From contig NZ_CP108938.1 in the NCBI RefSeq assembly GCF_036347135.1, positions 2,480,001 through 2,544,000 on the forward strand: a DNA stretch of 64,000 nt. The letters run 5' to 3'. Origin of the DNA: Streptomyces sp. NBC_00775. GTDB taxonomy: Bacteria; Actinomycetota; Actinomycetes; Streptomycetales; Streptomycetaceae. Below, piece by piece: positions 35,817-44,433 of this stretch. The notes under the pieces were generated by a model. The model saw only the letters and a list, made by a program, of their open reading frames with translations. It was not told where the DNA came from and made no database searches. Every line of letters begins with the position of its first letter. Within the stretch, counting starts at the first letter, position 1. The position numbers and the translations under genes are program-made.

Positions 35817-36800
35817 ATGAGAGTGAACGTGAACAGCGCGAAGTCGATCAGCCTGGCGGCGGCGGTCGTGGTGCTCGGCGTGCTCGCGGCCGGGATCGTC
35901 GCGTACGGATTCGGCCGCGCGAACCAGGCGCGCGGGGACGGCCCGTCCCCGGACCGGACCGGCGCCGCCACTCCCGCGGGCGTCCGCCTGGAACGGCGGA
36001 TCACCGACTACACCGCCGGGTTCGGCCCGGACACCGGGTACCGCGAGCCGCACCGCTCCGAACGGCAGGCGGTCGCCGACGCCGTGGGCCAGATCCTCGA
36101 CGGCCACCCCGACCGTGCCCGCACACTGCTCTCCGACATCGACTTCCAGCTGCGTACGCTCACGGACTCCACCACCGGACGCCGGTACGCGGAGCTGTCC
36201 GACCGCACGGAGGCGAGCACCGCGCCGCGCGGCTGGGGCCGTGTCTACATCGACCTGTCCGCCCCGGTCCGCTGGTCGGTGCAGGTGCCGCACCCCGTCG
36301 CCGACGCGGAGACCGAACGGCTCGGCGCCCGGGTGCTGCTCGGCTCGCCCGGCGGGGTGCTGGTTCTCGCGGGCGCGCACCGCAGAGCCGGGGAGGGCGA
36401 CGCCGCCGACATGGCGCACCGCCGTGACTCCGTCTTCGACGCCGTGTGCGACGAGTTGGCCGAACGGCGGCTGCCCGGCATCCAGCTGCACGGCTTCGCC
36501 GACGACTCCGTCCCCGGCCACGATGTCGTCGCCTCCACCGGACAGGGCACGGAGGGCCGCGCCGACGGCCGCCGGCTCGCCACCGCGCTCGGCGCGCGGG
36601 ACTTCTCGGTGTGCCGCGCCTGGGTCCGTTCCTGCCCGCTGGAGGGCCACGACAACGTCCAGGGCCGCAAGGCCGCCGCGGAGCACGTGCCGTTCCTGCA
36701 CATCGAGTTCGCCCGCTCCGTGCGCGCGGACGACCGGCGCCTCGCCGAAGCGGCGGCCGCCGTGGACACGATCACCGAACGCTGGACGAAGCGTGCCTGA
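35817..36800 (+). CDS. hypothetical membrane-anchored protein, possible metal-dependent hydrolase
   Basis: A 327-residue protein from ATG 35817. An N-terminal membrane helix (SISLAAAVVVLGVLAAGIVAYGFG) is followed by an extracytoplasmic domain with clustered candidate metal ligands: VQVPHPVADAETERLGARVL, VLVLAGAHRRAGEG, IQLHGFADDS and FLHIEF. This arrangement (H-x3-D-x-E, then His residues on later strands) resembles amidohydrolases or PGA-hydrolase-like enzymes, but I do not recognise the family. It diverges from the CapBC operon and could process its product. A TATCTT box just upstream suggests a leaderless transcript. Confidence 0.6.
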   Translation: MRVNVNSAKSISLAAAVVVLGVLAAGIVAYGFGRANQARGDGPSPDRTGAATPAGVRLERRITDYTAGFGPDTGYREPHRSERQAVADAVGQILDGHPDRARTLLSDIDFQLRTLTDSTTGRRYAELSDRTEASTAPRGWGRVYIDLSAPVRWSVQVPHPVADAETERLGARVLLGSPGGVLVLAGAHRRAGEGDAADMAHRRDSVFDAVCDELAERRLPGIQLHGFADDSVPGHDVVASTGQGTEGRADGRRLATALGARDFSVCRAWVRSCPLEGHDNVQGRKAAAEHVPFLHIEFARSVRADDRRLAEAAAAVDTITERWTKRA

Positions 36801-36900
36801 GCCGGTCCGGCGTACAACCTTCTGATCACCGAGCGGTCTGTTCACTGGATGTTCGAACGCGAGCGTCCACTGATGCGAAAGTGACACAGGGGGAACCTGG

Positions 36901-38346
36901 ATGACCACCCGCACCCGCGCCCACACCCGTTCCGCCGCGGCCGTGGCCCTGTCGGCGGCCACGGTTCTCGGTGTGATCGGACTGACTCCCGGCGCCGCGA
37001 CCGCCGCTCCGGCCGCGCCCGACAGCGCCTCGTCGGACCTCACCTCGGACTTCAACGGTGACGGCCTGCCCGATCTCGCGATCACCGCGCCCACCGCCAC
37101 GGTCAACGGACTCAAGCAGGCCGGGGCGGTGACCGTGGTCTACGGCTCCGCCGGCGGATACGACACCGCGCACCGCCAGATCATCACGCAGGCGACCGAC
37201 GGTGTGCCCGGCGACCCGACCGCCGAACGGCGCTGGGGCCACCTCGGCGGCAACGGCGATCTGAACGGCGACGGCCACGACGACCTTCTCATCCGCTACG
37301 GCTCCCACTGGACGGTCCTGTGGGGCGGCGCGGACGGGCTGAGCGGCGCCGGCCAACTGCCCGCGGGTGAGGGCGGCGAGGGTACGGCGACTTCCCCGTG
37401 GCTGTTCAACTACCAGGCGGACGTCGGTGACATCGACGGCGACGGCACGGCGGACGTGGCCGCGCCCGCCCAGGCGGACGGCGCGTGGGGCCTGGCCGTG
37501 TACTACGGCCCGTTCGACCGGACGGGCGCCCCCGCGCGCATCGGGTTCCGCGACACCGTGACGAAGGACGCCGGGTACGCGCCCGGCGCCGTGTTCGTGG
37601 GCGACATGACCGGTGACGGCGTGGCCGACATCGTGACCAGCGGCAACACGCGGGACTTCGCCTCGACCGGGCGCCTCTACGTGGGCTCGGCGGCGGGTCT
37701 CACCGACGCCGGAACCATCAAGGCCACCGGCACGGGCGCGTTCGGCGACCTCGACCACGACGGCTACCAGGACTTCGTCGGCGGGAACGGCGACGCGGGG
37801 ACGGCCGCGGCGCCCGGCGGTGCCGTCTATGTGACGTACGGCGGTCCGAAGGGCCTCAGCACGACCCGGGCGGCACGAACCATCACGCAGGCCACCGCCG
37901 GAGTACCGGGGACCGACGAGAAGGACGACCGGTTCGGCGACAGCGTCGCCCTGGGCGACACGAACGGCGACGGCTACGCGGACCTGGTCATCGGCACGCC
38001 GTTCGAGACCGGCAGCGACGCCGAGGGCACGTTCCGGGCGGGAGCGGTCACCGTGCTGCGCGGCGGTCCGCAGGGTGTCACCACCACGGGTGCCCAGGTG
38101 CTCACGCAGAACACCAAGGGCGTGCCGAGTACGTCGGAGGTGCTGGACCACTTCGGTGCGGCGGTGCACGTGGCCGCGGGTGAGCTCCTGGTCGGCGGGA
38201 ACGGCGAGGACGGCTGGAAGGGCCGCGTCTGGCGGCTGCCTGCCACCGCCGGGGGCGTCACCGGAACGGGCAGCACCAGCTTCAACCTCTCCGCGCTCTC
38301 CGGGCCGTCGGGCGCTGCCCACTTCGGCGAGGACTTCAGCCGCTGA
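36901..38346 (+). CDS. secreted FG-GAP (integrin-alpha-like beta-propeller) protein
   Basis: A 481-residue exported protein: signal peptide (AVALSAATVLGVIGLTPGAATAAPAAP), then repeated FG-GAP blades with calcium-binding loops such as DFNGDGLPDLAI, DLNGDGHDDLLI, DIDGDGTADVAA, DMTGDGVADIVT, DLDHDGYQDFVG and DTNGDGYADLVIG. At least six loops are visible, consistent with a seven-bladed propeller. Such proteins are common in Streptomyces; ligand and role are unknown. GGGGGA lies before ATG 36901. It follows the hypothetical hydrolase by 100 bases. Confidence 0.87.
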   Translation: MTTRTRAHTRSAAAVALSAATVLGVIGLTPGAATAAPAAPDSASSDLTSDFNGDGLPDLAITAPTATVNGLKQAGAVTVVYGSAGGYDTAHRQIITQATDGVPGDPTAERRWGHLGGNGDLNGDGHDDLLIRYGSHWTVLWGGADGLSGAGQLPAGEGGEGTATSPWLFNYQADVGDIDGDGTADVAAPAQADGAWGLAVYYGPFDRTGAPARIGFRDTVTKDAGYAPGAVFVGDMTGDGVADIVTSGNTRDFASTGRLYVGSAAGLTDAGTIKATGTGAFGDLDHDGYQDFVGGNGDAGTAAAPGGAVYVTYGGPKGLSTTRAARTITQATAGVPGTDEKDDRFGDSVALGDTNGDGYADLVIGTPFETGSDAEGTFRAGAVTVLRGGPQGVTTTGAQVLTQNTKGVPSTSEVLDHFGAAVHVAAGELLVGGNGEDGWKGRVWRLPATAGGVTGTGSTSFNLSALSGPSGAAHFGEDFSR

Positions 38347-38365
38347 GCCGTGCGATTCTTGGGCC

Positions 38366-38737
38366 ATGGCCAGCCCCTTGCTCGTGATCGTCGACGGTGC
38401 GAATGTTGTCGGTTCCGTGCCCGATGGGTGGTGGCGGGACCGGCGTGGAGCCGCGGAGCGCCTCCGTGACCGGCTCGCCCGGGACGGTCTTCCCGGGCGC
38501 TCCTCCCCCGTTGAGCTCGTCCTCGTGGTGGAGGGCGCGGCCAAGGGTGTGGAGTCCGTCCCGGGTGTACGCGTCGTCGCCGCGCCCCGCAGCGGCGACG
38601 ACAAGATCGTGGAACTGGTCGCCGAGGCCGGCGACCGTTCCGTCCTCGTCATCACGGCGGACCGTGAGCTTCGGGGCCGGGTGGGTGAGCTGGGGGCGGA
38701 GGTCACGGGGCCGCGGGCCGCACGCGGTGACGCATGA
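38366..38737 (+). CDS. NYN (YacP/PIN-like) domain ribonuclease
   Basis: A compact 123-residue protein consisting only of a NYN domain. The first acidic site is LLVIVDGANVVGSVPDGWW, the second is SGDDKIVELVAEAG, and the third is VLVITADRELRGRVGELGAEVTGP. These Asp residues coordinate the metal in PIN/NYN nucleases, suggesting endoribonuclease activity. It begins 19 bases after the FG-GAP gene. A long palindromic repeat follows the stop and separates it from the convergent glycosyltransferase-like gene. Confidence 0.8.
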   Translation: MASPLLVIVDGANVVGSVPDGWWRDRRGAAERLRDRLARDGLPGRSSPVELVLVVEGAAKGVESVPGVRVVAAPRSGDDKIVELVAEAGDRSVLVITADRELRGRVGELGAEVTGPRAARGDA

Positions 38738-38745
38738 GCCGTTCC

Positions 38746-38959
38746 TCGCCCCCGCCGCCCCTACCCGTCCCATCCCCCAGGGGCTCCGCCCCTTCGACCC
38801 CGTTCGGTTGTGTTTCGGCTGCGGGCGGGTGGGGGCTGATCTAAAGGATTGCGCAGTTCCCCGCGCCCCTAAAAGGGGCGCGGGGAACTGCGCAATCTTT
38901 TAGCGGGGGTCTGGGGGCGCAGCCCCCAGGGATGGGACGGGTAGGGGCGGCGGGGGCGA
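38746..38959. repeat. composite nested palindrome between NYN and GT39-like genes (copy f)
   Basis: Outer arms 38746-38776 and 38929-38959 are exact 31-bp complements. An inner 24-bp perfect stem (38847-38870 with 38874-38897, loop AAA) carries GCGCAGTTCCCCGCGCCCC. The right outer arm repeats the unit at 28865-28894. It fills the convergent gap. Confidence 0.75.
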
Positions 38960-38969
38960 AGACGGGCCC

Positions 38970-40469
38970 TCAGTCGGCGGGCGGTGTTCGTGTGTACAAG
39001 GTCGCGCCGTCCACCACCCCCGCCTGCTCATACCCCGCGGCGAGCAGCCGGCGGAGGGACGGGACACGGTCCGGGGCGTAGGGCTGGTCGGTGGAGTCGT
39101 CGATGACGAGGGCGGGCGGGTGGGTGGTCATCTCCTCGCGGAAGACGGGCCAGGCACCCTCGACGGCGTATTTCTCGCCGACTTGGGGACCGTTGCGGCC
39201 GCCGCTGTAGTTGGTGAGGAGGCCGGCGGTCAGGTAGCGACTGGCGGGGGCGCGGTCGGCGAGCCAGTACGTCTCCGGGTGTATGCCCCAGACCAGGACC
39301 CGGTCACCGGGATCCGTGCGATGGGCGAGCGCGTCCGCGAGGCGCTGCGCGTGGGCGAGTTCGGGGCGCGGCGCGAGCAGCCCCCAGGCCAGGAACAGGG
39401 TGCAGCAGCAGGCCGAGGTGAGCAGCGCGGTCACCATTCGGTCGCGGGGCAGGATCTGCAGCGCCGCCGTCGCCAACAGGGCCACCGGCGGGATGAGTTG
39501 AAGGTAGTAGTGGCCGAAGAAGTGGAAGCCCAGGGCGACCGCCACCGCCGACGAGGCCAGCCACAGCCACAGCTCCGCCGATCCGGTACGGGCGATGCGC
39601 AGCACCCGTACGACCGGAGGGATCAGGCCCGCGCAGGCCACCGCCAGGATCGCCGCGTTGGTCAACCCCCGTGCGAGGACATGGAGTTCGGACCCGGTGA
39701 AGGAGGCGTACGCGCCCGATCCGGTGACCGTCCAGAACAGGAAACCCGCGGGGTCGGTGAGCTGCGCCGCGCAGAGGACCGGGAGGACGGCCCCGACTCC
39801 CAGCCGTACCAGGGCGTTTCGGGGCGGCGCCCCGGACTGCCAGAGCAGCCACACCACCGGCACCAGCACCGCCCCGCCCGTCTGTTTGGCCAGGAACGCG
39901 CAGGCGACGGCGAGTCCGGCCGCACCCCAGCGGCGCCGGTCCGCGCACCACATCGCCGCGGCCGTGCACGGGAGCATGAAGACCTCGAACGTCGCGGCCT
40001 GCGCATCCTCGGGGTTGAGCCCGATGGAGGCCAGCAGATACAGCACGCCCGCCGTGCACCCGGCCGCCCCGCCCCAGCGGCGCCGGGCCAGGGACGCCAG
40101 CAGCACGGCGGTGGACAGCTGGGCCAGCACCGCGAGAACCCGCACGGAAGTGAGCGAGCCGGAGCCGCACACCGCGAACGCCGCCTCGTACAGCCACGGC
40201 ACGAGCGGCGGCTTGCGGTCGACGACCGTCTCGTACAGCTCTCCCCCGTGCGCCAGCATCCGCGCCTGTACGGCGAGATAGCCCTCGTCCGGGTTCCACA
40301 GCGGCCGTATGAAGGAGGGGGCGCGGGTGACGCAGGCGAGCACCGTCAGCACGGGCAGGACCCGTCTCCAGTAGCCGTGGTCCGATGCCGGCGACTTGAC
40401 TACGGGGCGTGATGATTCCAGGAGCTCGGCGAGCATACGGTGCACGCTATCCGGCCCCGCAGTCTCCAC
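38970..40469 (-). CDS. polytopic membrane glycosyltransferase (GT39/ArnT-like)
   Basis: A 499-residue protein with about ten membrane spans. The N-terminal loop carries WNPDEGYLAVQARMLAHGGELYETVVDRKPPLVPW: the Asp-Glu pair and the 'D.KPP..PW' block are the GT-C signature of PMT/ArnT/GT39 enzymes that use polyprenyl-phosphate sugars. A soluble C-terminal segment (RVLVWGIHPETYWLADRAPASRYL) follows the last span. It probably moves a sugar to a lipid, protein or polymer on the outer face; donor and acceptor are unknown. ATG 40436 is an alternative start. Confidence 0.78.
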   Translation of the reverse strand: METAGPDSVHRMLAELLESSRPVVKSPASDHGYWRRVLPVLTVLACVTRAPSFIRPLWNPDEGYLAVQARMLAHGGELYETVVDRKPPLVPWLYEAAFAVCGSGSLTSVRVLAVLAQLSTAVLLASLARRRWGGAAGCTAGVLYLLASIGLNPEDAQAATFEVFMLPCTAAAMWCADRRRWGAAGLAVACAFLAKQTGGAVLVPVVWLLWQSGAPPRNALVRLGVGAVLPVLCAAQLTDPAGFLFWTVTGSGAYASFTGSELHVLARGLTNAAILAVACAGLIPPVVRVLRIARTGSAELWLWLASSAVAVALGFHFFGHYYLQLIPPVALLATAALQILPRDRMVTALLTSACCCTLFLAWGLLAPRPELAHAQRLADALAHRTDPGDRVLVWGIHPETYWLADRAPASRYLTAGLLTNYSGGRNGPQVGEKYAVEGAWPVFREEMTTHPPALVIDDSTDQPYAPDRVPSLRRLLAAGYEQAGVVDGATLYTRTPPAD

Positions 40470-40509
40470 CGAAGCGGGACATACGGGGCCGGAGCGTCAA
40501 CTGGGCCGA

Positions 40510-42033
40510 TTACTCGGATTCATGGTGCCGCCCCTTCAGCACCTCGCCCACCGTCGTCTCCTCTTGCCGGCCGAGACGGCTGTGCGAGCGCCCGTACAGG
40601 AAGTAGACGACGATGCCGATCACCATCCAGATGACGAACCGGAGCCAGGTCTCGGAGGGCAGGTTCAGCATCAGCCACAGGATGGCGAGGACGGACACGA
40701 TCGGGAGGAACGGCACCCACGGCGTACGGAAGGAGCGGTGCAGGTCGGGGCGGGTACGGCGGAGGATGATCACGCCCAGGGCGACGACGACGAAGGCGAA
40801 GAGCGTGCCGATGTTCACCAGTTCGGCGAGTTCGCTGAGGCTGGTGAAGCCGGCCAGGACCGCGATGATCACACCGAGCAGGATCGTCGGCCGGTGGGGG
40901 GTCTTGAAGCGGGGGTGGACGTGGGAGAAGAAGCGCGGCAGCAGTCCGTCACGGCTCATCGCGAAGAACACCCGGGTCTGGCCGAGAAGCAGGATCATGC
41001 AGACGGTGGTCAGGCCGACGGCGGCGCCGAAGCTGATCACGCCCGCGTACCAGGGGTGCCCGATGGCCTTGAAGGCATCGGCGAGCGGGGCGTCCACGGA
41101 CAGCTCGGTGTAGTGCTGCATGCCGGTCACCACGATGGCCACGGCGACGTACAGCACGGTGCAGATGAACAGCGAGCCGAGGATGCCGCGCGGCATGTCC
41201 CGCTGCGGGTTCTTGGTCTCCTCGGCGGCGGTGGCCACGACGTCGAATCCGATGAAGGCGAAGAAGACCACGGAGGCGGCGGTGAAGATGCCCATCACAC
41301 CGAAGTTGGAGGGCGCCCAGCCGAACATCAGCTGGATGAGCGGCGCCTTGAGACTGCCGCCCGCCTCCACCGTCTGGGCCTTCGGGATGAACGGCTTGTA
41401 GTTGTCGGAGTTGATGAAGAAGGCGCCCGCAATGATCACAATGAGGACGACAGTCACCTTGATGGCGACGACGACCTCGGTGACCCGCGCGGACAGCTTC
41501 ATACCGAGCACGAGGATGCCGGTGAGCACCAGCACCAGGGCCGAGGCGAGGATGTCGAAGCCGAAGCCCGAGGCGCCCTCCCGGCCGCTGAGCGCCACCG
41601 GCATGTGCCAGCCCGCGTTGTCCATCAGCGAGCGCACATACCCCGACCAGCCGACGGCGACCACCGCCGTGCCGAGCGCGAACTCCAGGACCAGGTCCCA
41701 GCCGATGATCCAGGCGGGCAGCTCGCCGAGCGAGGCGTACGAGAAGGTGTACGCCGATCCCGCCACCGGGACCGTGGACGCGAACTCCGCGTAGCAGAGG
41801 GCCGCCAGACCGCAGACGATGCCCGCCACGACGAACGCGAGGGACACCCCGGGGCCCGCGTTCTCCTTGGCGACCTTGCCGGTGAGGACGAAGATGCCGG
41901 TGCCGATGATGACACCGACGCCGAAGACGGTGAGATCCAGAGCGGACAGCGACTTCTTGAGTGCGTGCTCCGGCTCCTCAGTGTCCAAGATCGACTGTTC
42001 GACCTTCTTCGTTCTGAAGAGGGTGCTGCTCAC
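40510..42033 (-). CDS. amino acid permease, APC superfamily (cationic amino acid transporter-like)
   Basis: A 507-residue transporter with 12 or more membrane spans. Conserved segments are TVFGVGVIIGTGIFVLTGKVA (span 1), CYAEFASTVPVAGSAYTFSYASLGELPAW, and VVFFAFIGFDVVATAAEETKNPQRDMPRGI (span 6 region), typical of the CAT-type APC subgroup importing basic or neutral amino acids. The start is GTG 42033 (VSSTLFRTKKVEQS), preceded by GGGAGG seven bases upstream; the open frame beyond that is not transporter-like. A 20-bp perfect hairpin lies between it and the upstream dxs gene. Confidence 0.92.
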   Translation of the reverse strand: MSSTLFRTKKVEQSILDTEEPEHALKKSLSALDLTVFGVGVIIGTGIFVLTGKVAKENAGPGVSLAFVVAGIVCGLAALCYAEFASTVPVAGSAYTFSYASLGELPAWIIGWDLVLEFALGTAVVAVGWSGYVRSLMDNAGWHMPVALSGREGASGFGFDILASALVLVLTGILVLGMKLSARVTEVVVAIKVTVVLIVIIAGAFFINSDNYKPFIPKAQTVEAGGSLKAPLIQLMFGWAPSNFGVMGIFTAASVVFFAFIGFDVVATAAEETKNPQRDMPRGILGSLFICTVLYVAVAIVVTGMQHYTELSVDAPLADAFKAIGHPWYAGVISFGAAVGLTTVCMILLLGQTRVFFAMSRDGLLPRFFSHVHPRFKTPHRPTILLGVIIAVLAGFTSLSELAELVNIGTLFAFVVVALGVIILRRTRPDLHRSFRTPWVPFLPIVSVLAILWLMLNLPSETWLRFVIWMVIGIVVYFLYGRSHSRLGRQEETTVGEVLKGRHHESE

Positions 42034-42117
42034 GGGCGTACCTCCCACGCTTGTCGTCCTCGACATGATCGGGAGGGCGGGCGCTTCGTACGCCCCGACA
42101 TGAGTGGGTTCACGCGA

Positions 42118-42162
42118 ATGGGCCGGTTTCTCCACCCGTAGGGGGTGGAGAAACCGGCCCAT
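42118..42162 (-). terminator. strong hairpin after dxs
   Basis: ATGGGCCGGTTTCTCCACCC (42118-42137) and its perfect complement (42143-42162) give a 20-bp stem with a 5-base loop, 17 bases past the dxs stop and before the APC permease start. Confidence 0.75.
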
Positions 42163-42179
42163 TGGACCTGCGGTGTACG

Positions 42180-44108
42180 TCAGTCGCGCGCGGGCTCCAC
42201 CGAGTCCACGGCCTGCGCGGGGGCCGTGAAGCGGCCGTCGAGCTTGGAGACAAGGCCGGTGACCTGGCGGGCGATGTCCGGTGCGGTCAGGCCGATCTCC
42301 GTCATGACCTCGGCGCGGGAGGCATGGTCGAGGAAGCGCGGCGGGATGCCGAAGTCGCGCAGCGGGACGTCGACGCCCGCGTCGCGCAGGGCCTGCGCGA
42401 TCGTCGAACCGACGCCGCCGACGCGGGAGTTGTCCTCGACGGTGACGACCACGCGGTGCTGCTCGGCGAGCGGGGCCATGGCCTCGTCGACCGGCTTGAC
42501 CCAGCGTGGGTCGACCACCGTCGTGGTGATGCCCTGCTTGTCGAGAAGGTCGGCGATCTGCAGGCACATCGGCGCGAGCGCACCGATGGAGACGAGCAGG
42601 ACGTCGGGGGCGTCGGTGCCGGGCGCGCGCAGCACGTCCATGCCGCCGATCCGGCCCACGGCGGGCACGGCCGGGCCGACCGCGCCCTTGGAGAAGCGGA
42701 CCACGGTCGGCGCGTCGGTCACCTCGACGGCCTCGCGCAGCTGTGCGCGGACCTGGTCGGCGTCGCGCGGCGCGGCGAGCCTGAGGCCCGGGACGACCTG
42801 GAGGATCGACATGTCCCACATGCCGTTGTGCGAGGCGCCGTCGGTGCCGGTGACGCCCGCGCGGTCCAGTACGAAGGTGACGCCGCACTTGTGCAGGGCC
42901 ACGTCCATCAGGACCTGGTCGAAGGCGCGGTTGAGGAAGGTCGCGTAGACGGCGAAGACGGGGTGCAGTCCGCCAGTGGCCAGGCCCGCCGCCGACACGG
43001 CGGCGTGCTGCTCGGCGATGCCGACGTCGTAGATGCGGTTCGGGAAGGCGTCCGCGAACTTCTTCAGGCCGACCGGCTGCAGCATCGCCGCGGTGATCGC
43101 GACGATGTCCTTGCGCTCCCTGCCGAGCTCGACCATCTCGTCGCCGAAGACGGAGGTCCAGTCGGCGCCGGAAGCCTTGATGGGCAGGCCCGTGTCGGGG
43201 TGGATGGGGCCGATGCCGTGGAAGCGGTCCGCCTCGTCCTGGAGGGCGGGCTGGTAGCCGCGGCCCTTCTCGGTGAGGCAGTGCACGATGACCGGGCCGC
43301 CGAAGCGCTTGGCGCGGGCGAGCGCCGACTCCAGGGCCTCGATGTCGTGGCCGTCGATCGGGCCGACGTACTTCAGGCCCAGGTCCTCGAACATGCCCTG
43401 CGGGGCGATGAAGTCCTTGAGGCCCTTCTTGGCGCCGTGCAGCGTCTCGTAGAGGGGCTTGCCGACGACCGGGGTGCGTTCCAGGAGGTCCTTGCCGCGG
43501 GCCAGGAAGCGCTCGTAGCCGTCCGTGGTGCGCAGGGTCGCCAGGTGGTTCGCGAGGCCGCCGATGGTCGGCGCGTACGACCGCTCGTTGTCGTTGACGA
43601 CGATCACCAAGGGGCGGTCCTTGGCGTCGGCGATGTTGTTGAGCGCCTCCCAGGCCATACCGCCGGTGAGGGCACCGTCACCGATGACGGCGACGACGTG
43701 GTCGTTCCTGCCGAGCACCTCGTTCGCCTTCGCCAGGCCGTCGGCCCAGCCGAGGACCGTGGAGGCGTGCGAGTTCTCGATGACGTCGTGCTCGGACTCG
43801 GCCTGCGCGGGGTAGCCGGAGAGGCCGCCCTTCATCTTCAGCTTCGAGAAGTCCTGGCGGCCGGTGAGCAGCTTGTGGACGTAGGACTGGTGGCCCGTGT
43901 CCCACAGCACCCTGTCCTTGGGTGACTCGAAGACCCGGTGCAGGGCGATGGTGAGCTCCACGACACCGAGGTTGGGGCCGAGGTGGCCGCCGGTCTTGGA
44001 GACAGCGTCGACGAGAAAGGTCCTGATCTCGCCTGCCAGCTGGTCCAGCTGCTCCAGGCTGAGCCGGTCCAGATCACGCGGTCCCCTGATGCGGGTCAGC
44101 AGCGGCAC
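42180..44108 (-). CDS. dxs: 1-deoxy-D-xylulose-5-phosphate synthase
   Basis: A 642-residue thiamin-diphosphate enzyme condensing pyruvate and glyceraldehyde 3-phosphate, the entry step of the MEP isoprenoid pathway. Visible features are the His motif [16 protein letters not shown], the ThDP/Mg motif [16 protein letters not shown] with a later VVNDNERSY, and the transketolase-like pyrimidine domain with [17 protein letters not shown]. Length and order are normal. Two hairpins separate it from the xylH stop upstream, so it probably has its own promoter in the 325-base gap. A strong hairpin follows its stop. Confidence 0.95.
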   Translation of the reverse strand: MPLLTRIRGPRDLDRLSLEQLDQLAGEIRTFLVDAVSKTGGHLGPNLGVVELTIALHRVFESPKDRVLWDTGHQSYVHKLLTGRQDFSKLKMKGGLSGYPAQAESEHDVIENSHASTVLGWADGLAKANEVLGRNDHVVAVIGDGALTGGMAWEALNNIADAKDRPLVIVVNDNERSYAPTIGGLANHLATLRTTDGYERFLARGKDLLERTPVVGKPLYETLHGAKKGLKDFIAPQGMFEDLGLKYVGPIDGHDIEALESALARAKRFGGPVIVHCLTEKGRGYQPALQDEADRFHGIGPIHPDTGLPIKASGADWTSVFGDEMVELGRERKDIVAITAAMLQPVGLKKFADAFPNRIYDVGIAEQHAAVSAAGLATGGLHPVFAVYATFLNRAFDQVLMDVALHKCGVTFVLDRAGVTGTDGASHNGMWDMSILQVVPGLRLAAPRDADQVRAQLREAVEVTDAPTVVRFSKGAVGPAVPAVGRIGGMDVLRAPGTDAPDVLLVSIGALAPMCLQIADLLDKQGITTTVVDPRWVKPVDEAMAPLAEQHRVVVTVEDNSRVGGVGSTIAQALRDAGVDVPLRDFGIPPRFLDHASRAEVMTEIGLTAPDIARQVTGLVSKLDGRFTAPAQAVDSVEPARD

Positions 44109-44252
44109 CCGTGCCTCCTTGCAGTAGAGCTGTTGCCGGGCTAGTCGAGTCTAATGTTCCGCCTTTACGCACGTGGCCCGCCCCTGGCGATCTACGCCAC
44201 ACGAACGGTCGCACGAAGGGGAACACCCGTTCCCCCCGCCCCCGAACATGAC

Positions 44253-44284
44253 TGTGCCCGGCACCGCCATTGGTACCGGGCACA
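44253..44284 (-). terminator. hairpin between xylH and dxs
   Basis: TGTGCCCGGCACC (44253-44265) and GGTACCGGGCACA (44272-44284) pair with one mismatch. With the repeat at 44335 it separates the xyl operon from dxs. Confidence 0.5.
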
Positions 44285-44334
44285 GGTTCAAGAGGGGCCA
44301 GGATTTCCGCGTCTCTTCAGCGGGCGGGACTGCA

Positions 44335-44352
44335 GCGCCCCGTCAGGGGCGC
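44335..44352. repeat. interspersed palindromic repeat, copy g
   Basis: GCGCCCC-GTCA-GGGGCGC followed by GGGGAACTGCGCGACCAGCC, as in copy a. It lies past the xylH stop in the 325-base gap before dxs, which otherwise holds only the 44253 hairpin and presumably the dxs promoter. Confidence 0.7.
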
Positions 44353-44433
44353 GGGGAACTGCGCGACCAGCCACGACGGACGGTCAGCCGCAGACCCACC
44401 GCACTCCGACGGCGCTCCCGCGAAACCCCCGCG

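Noticed and set aside
42145..43925. overlapping plus-strand frames in the dxs region
   Set aside because: Antisense to dxs, which shows all ThDP-enzyme motifs.
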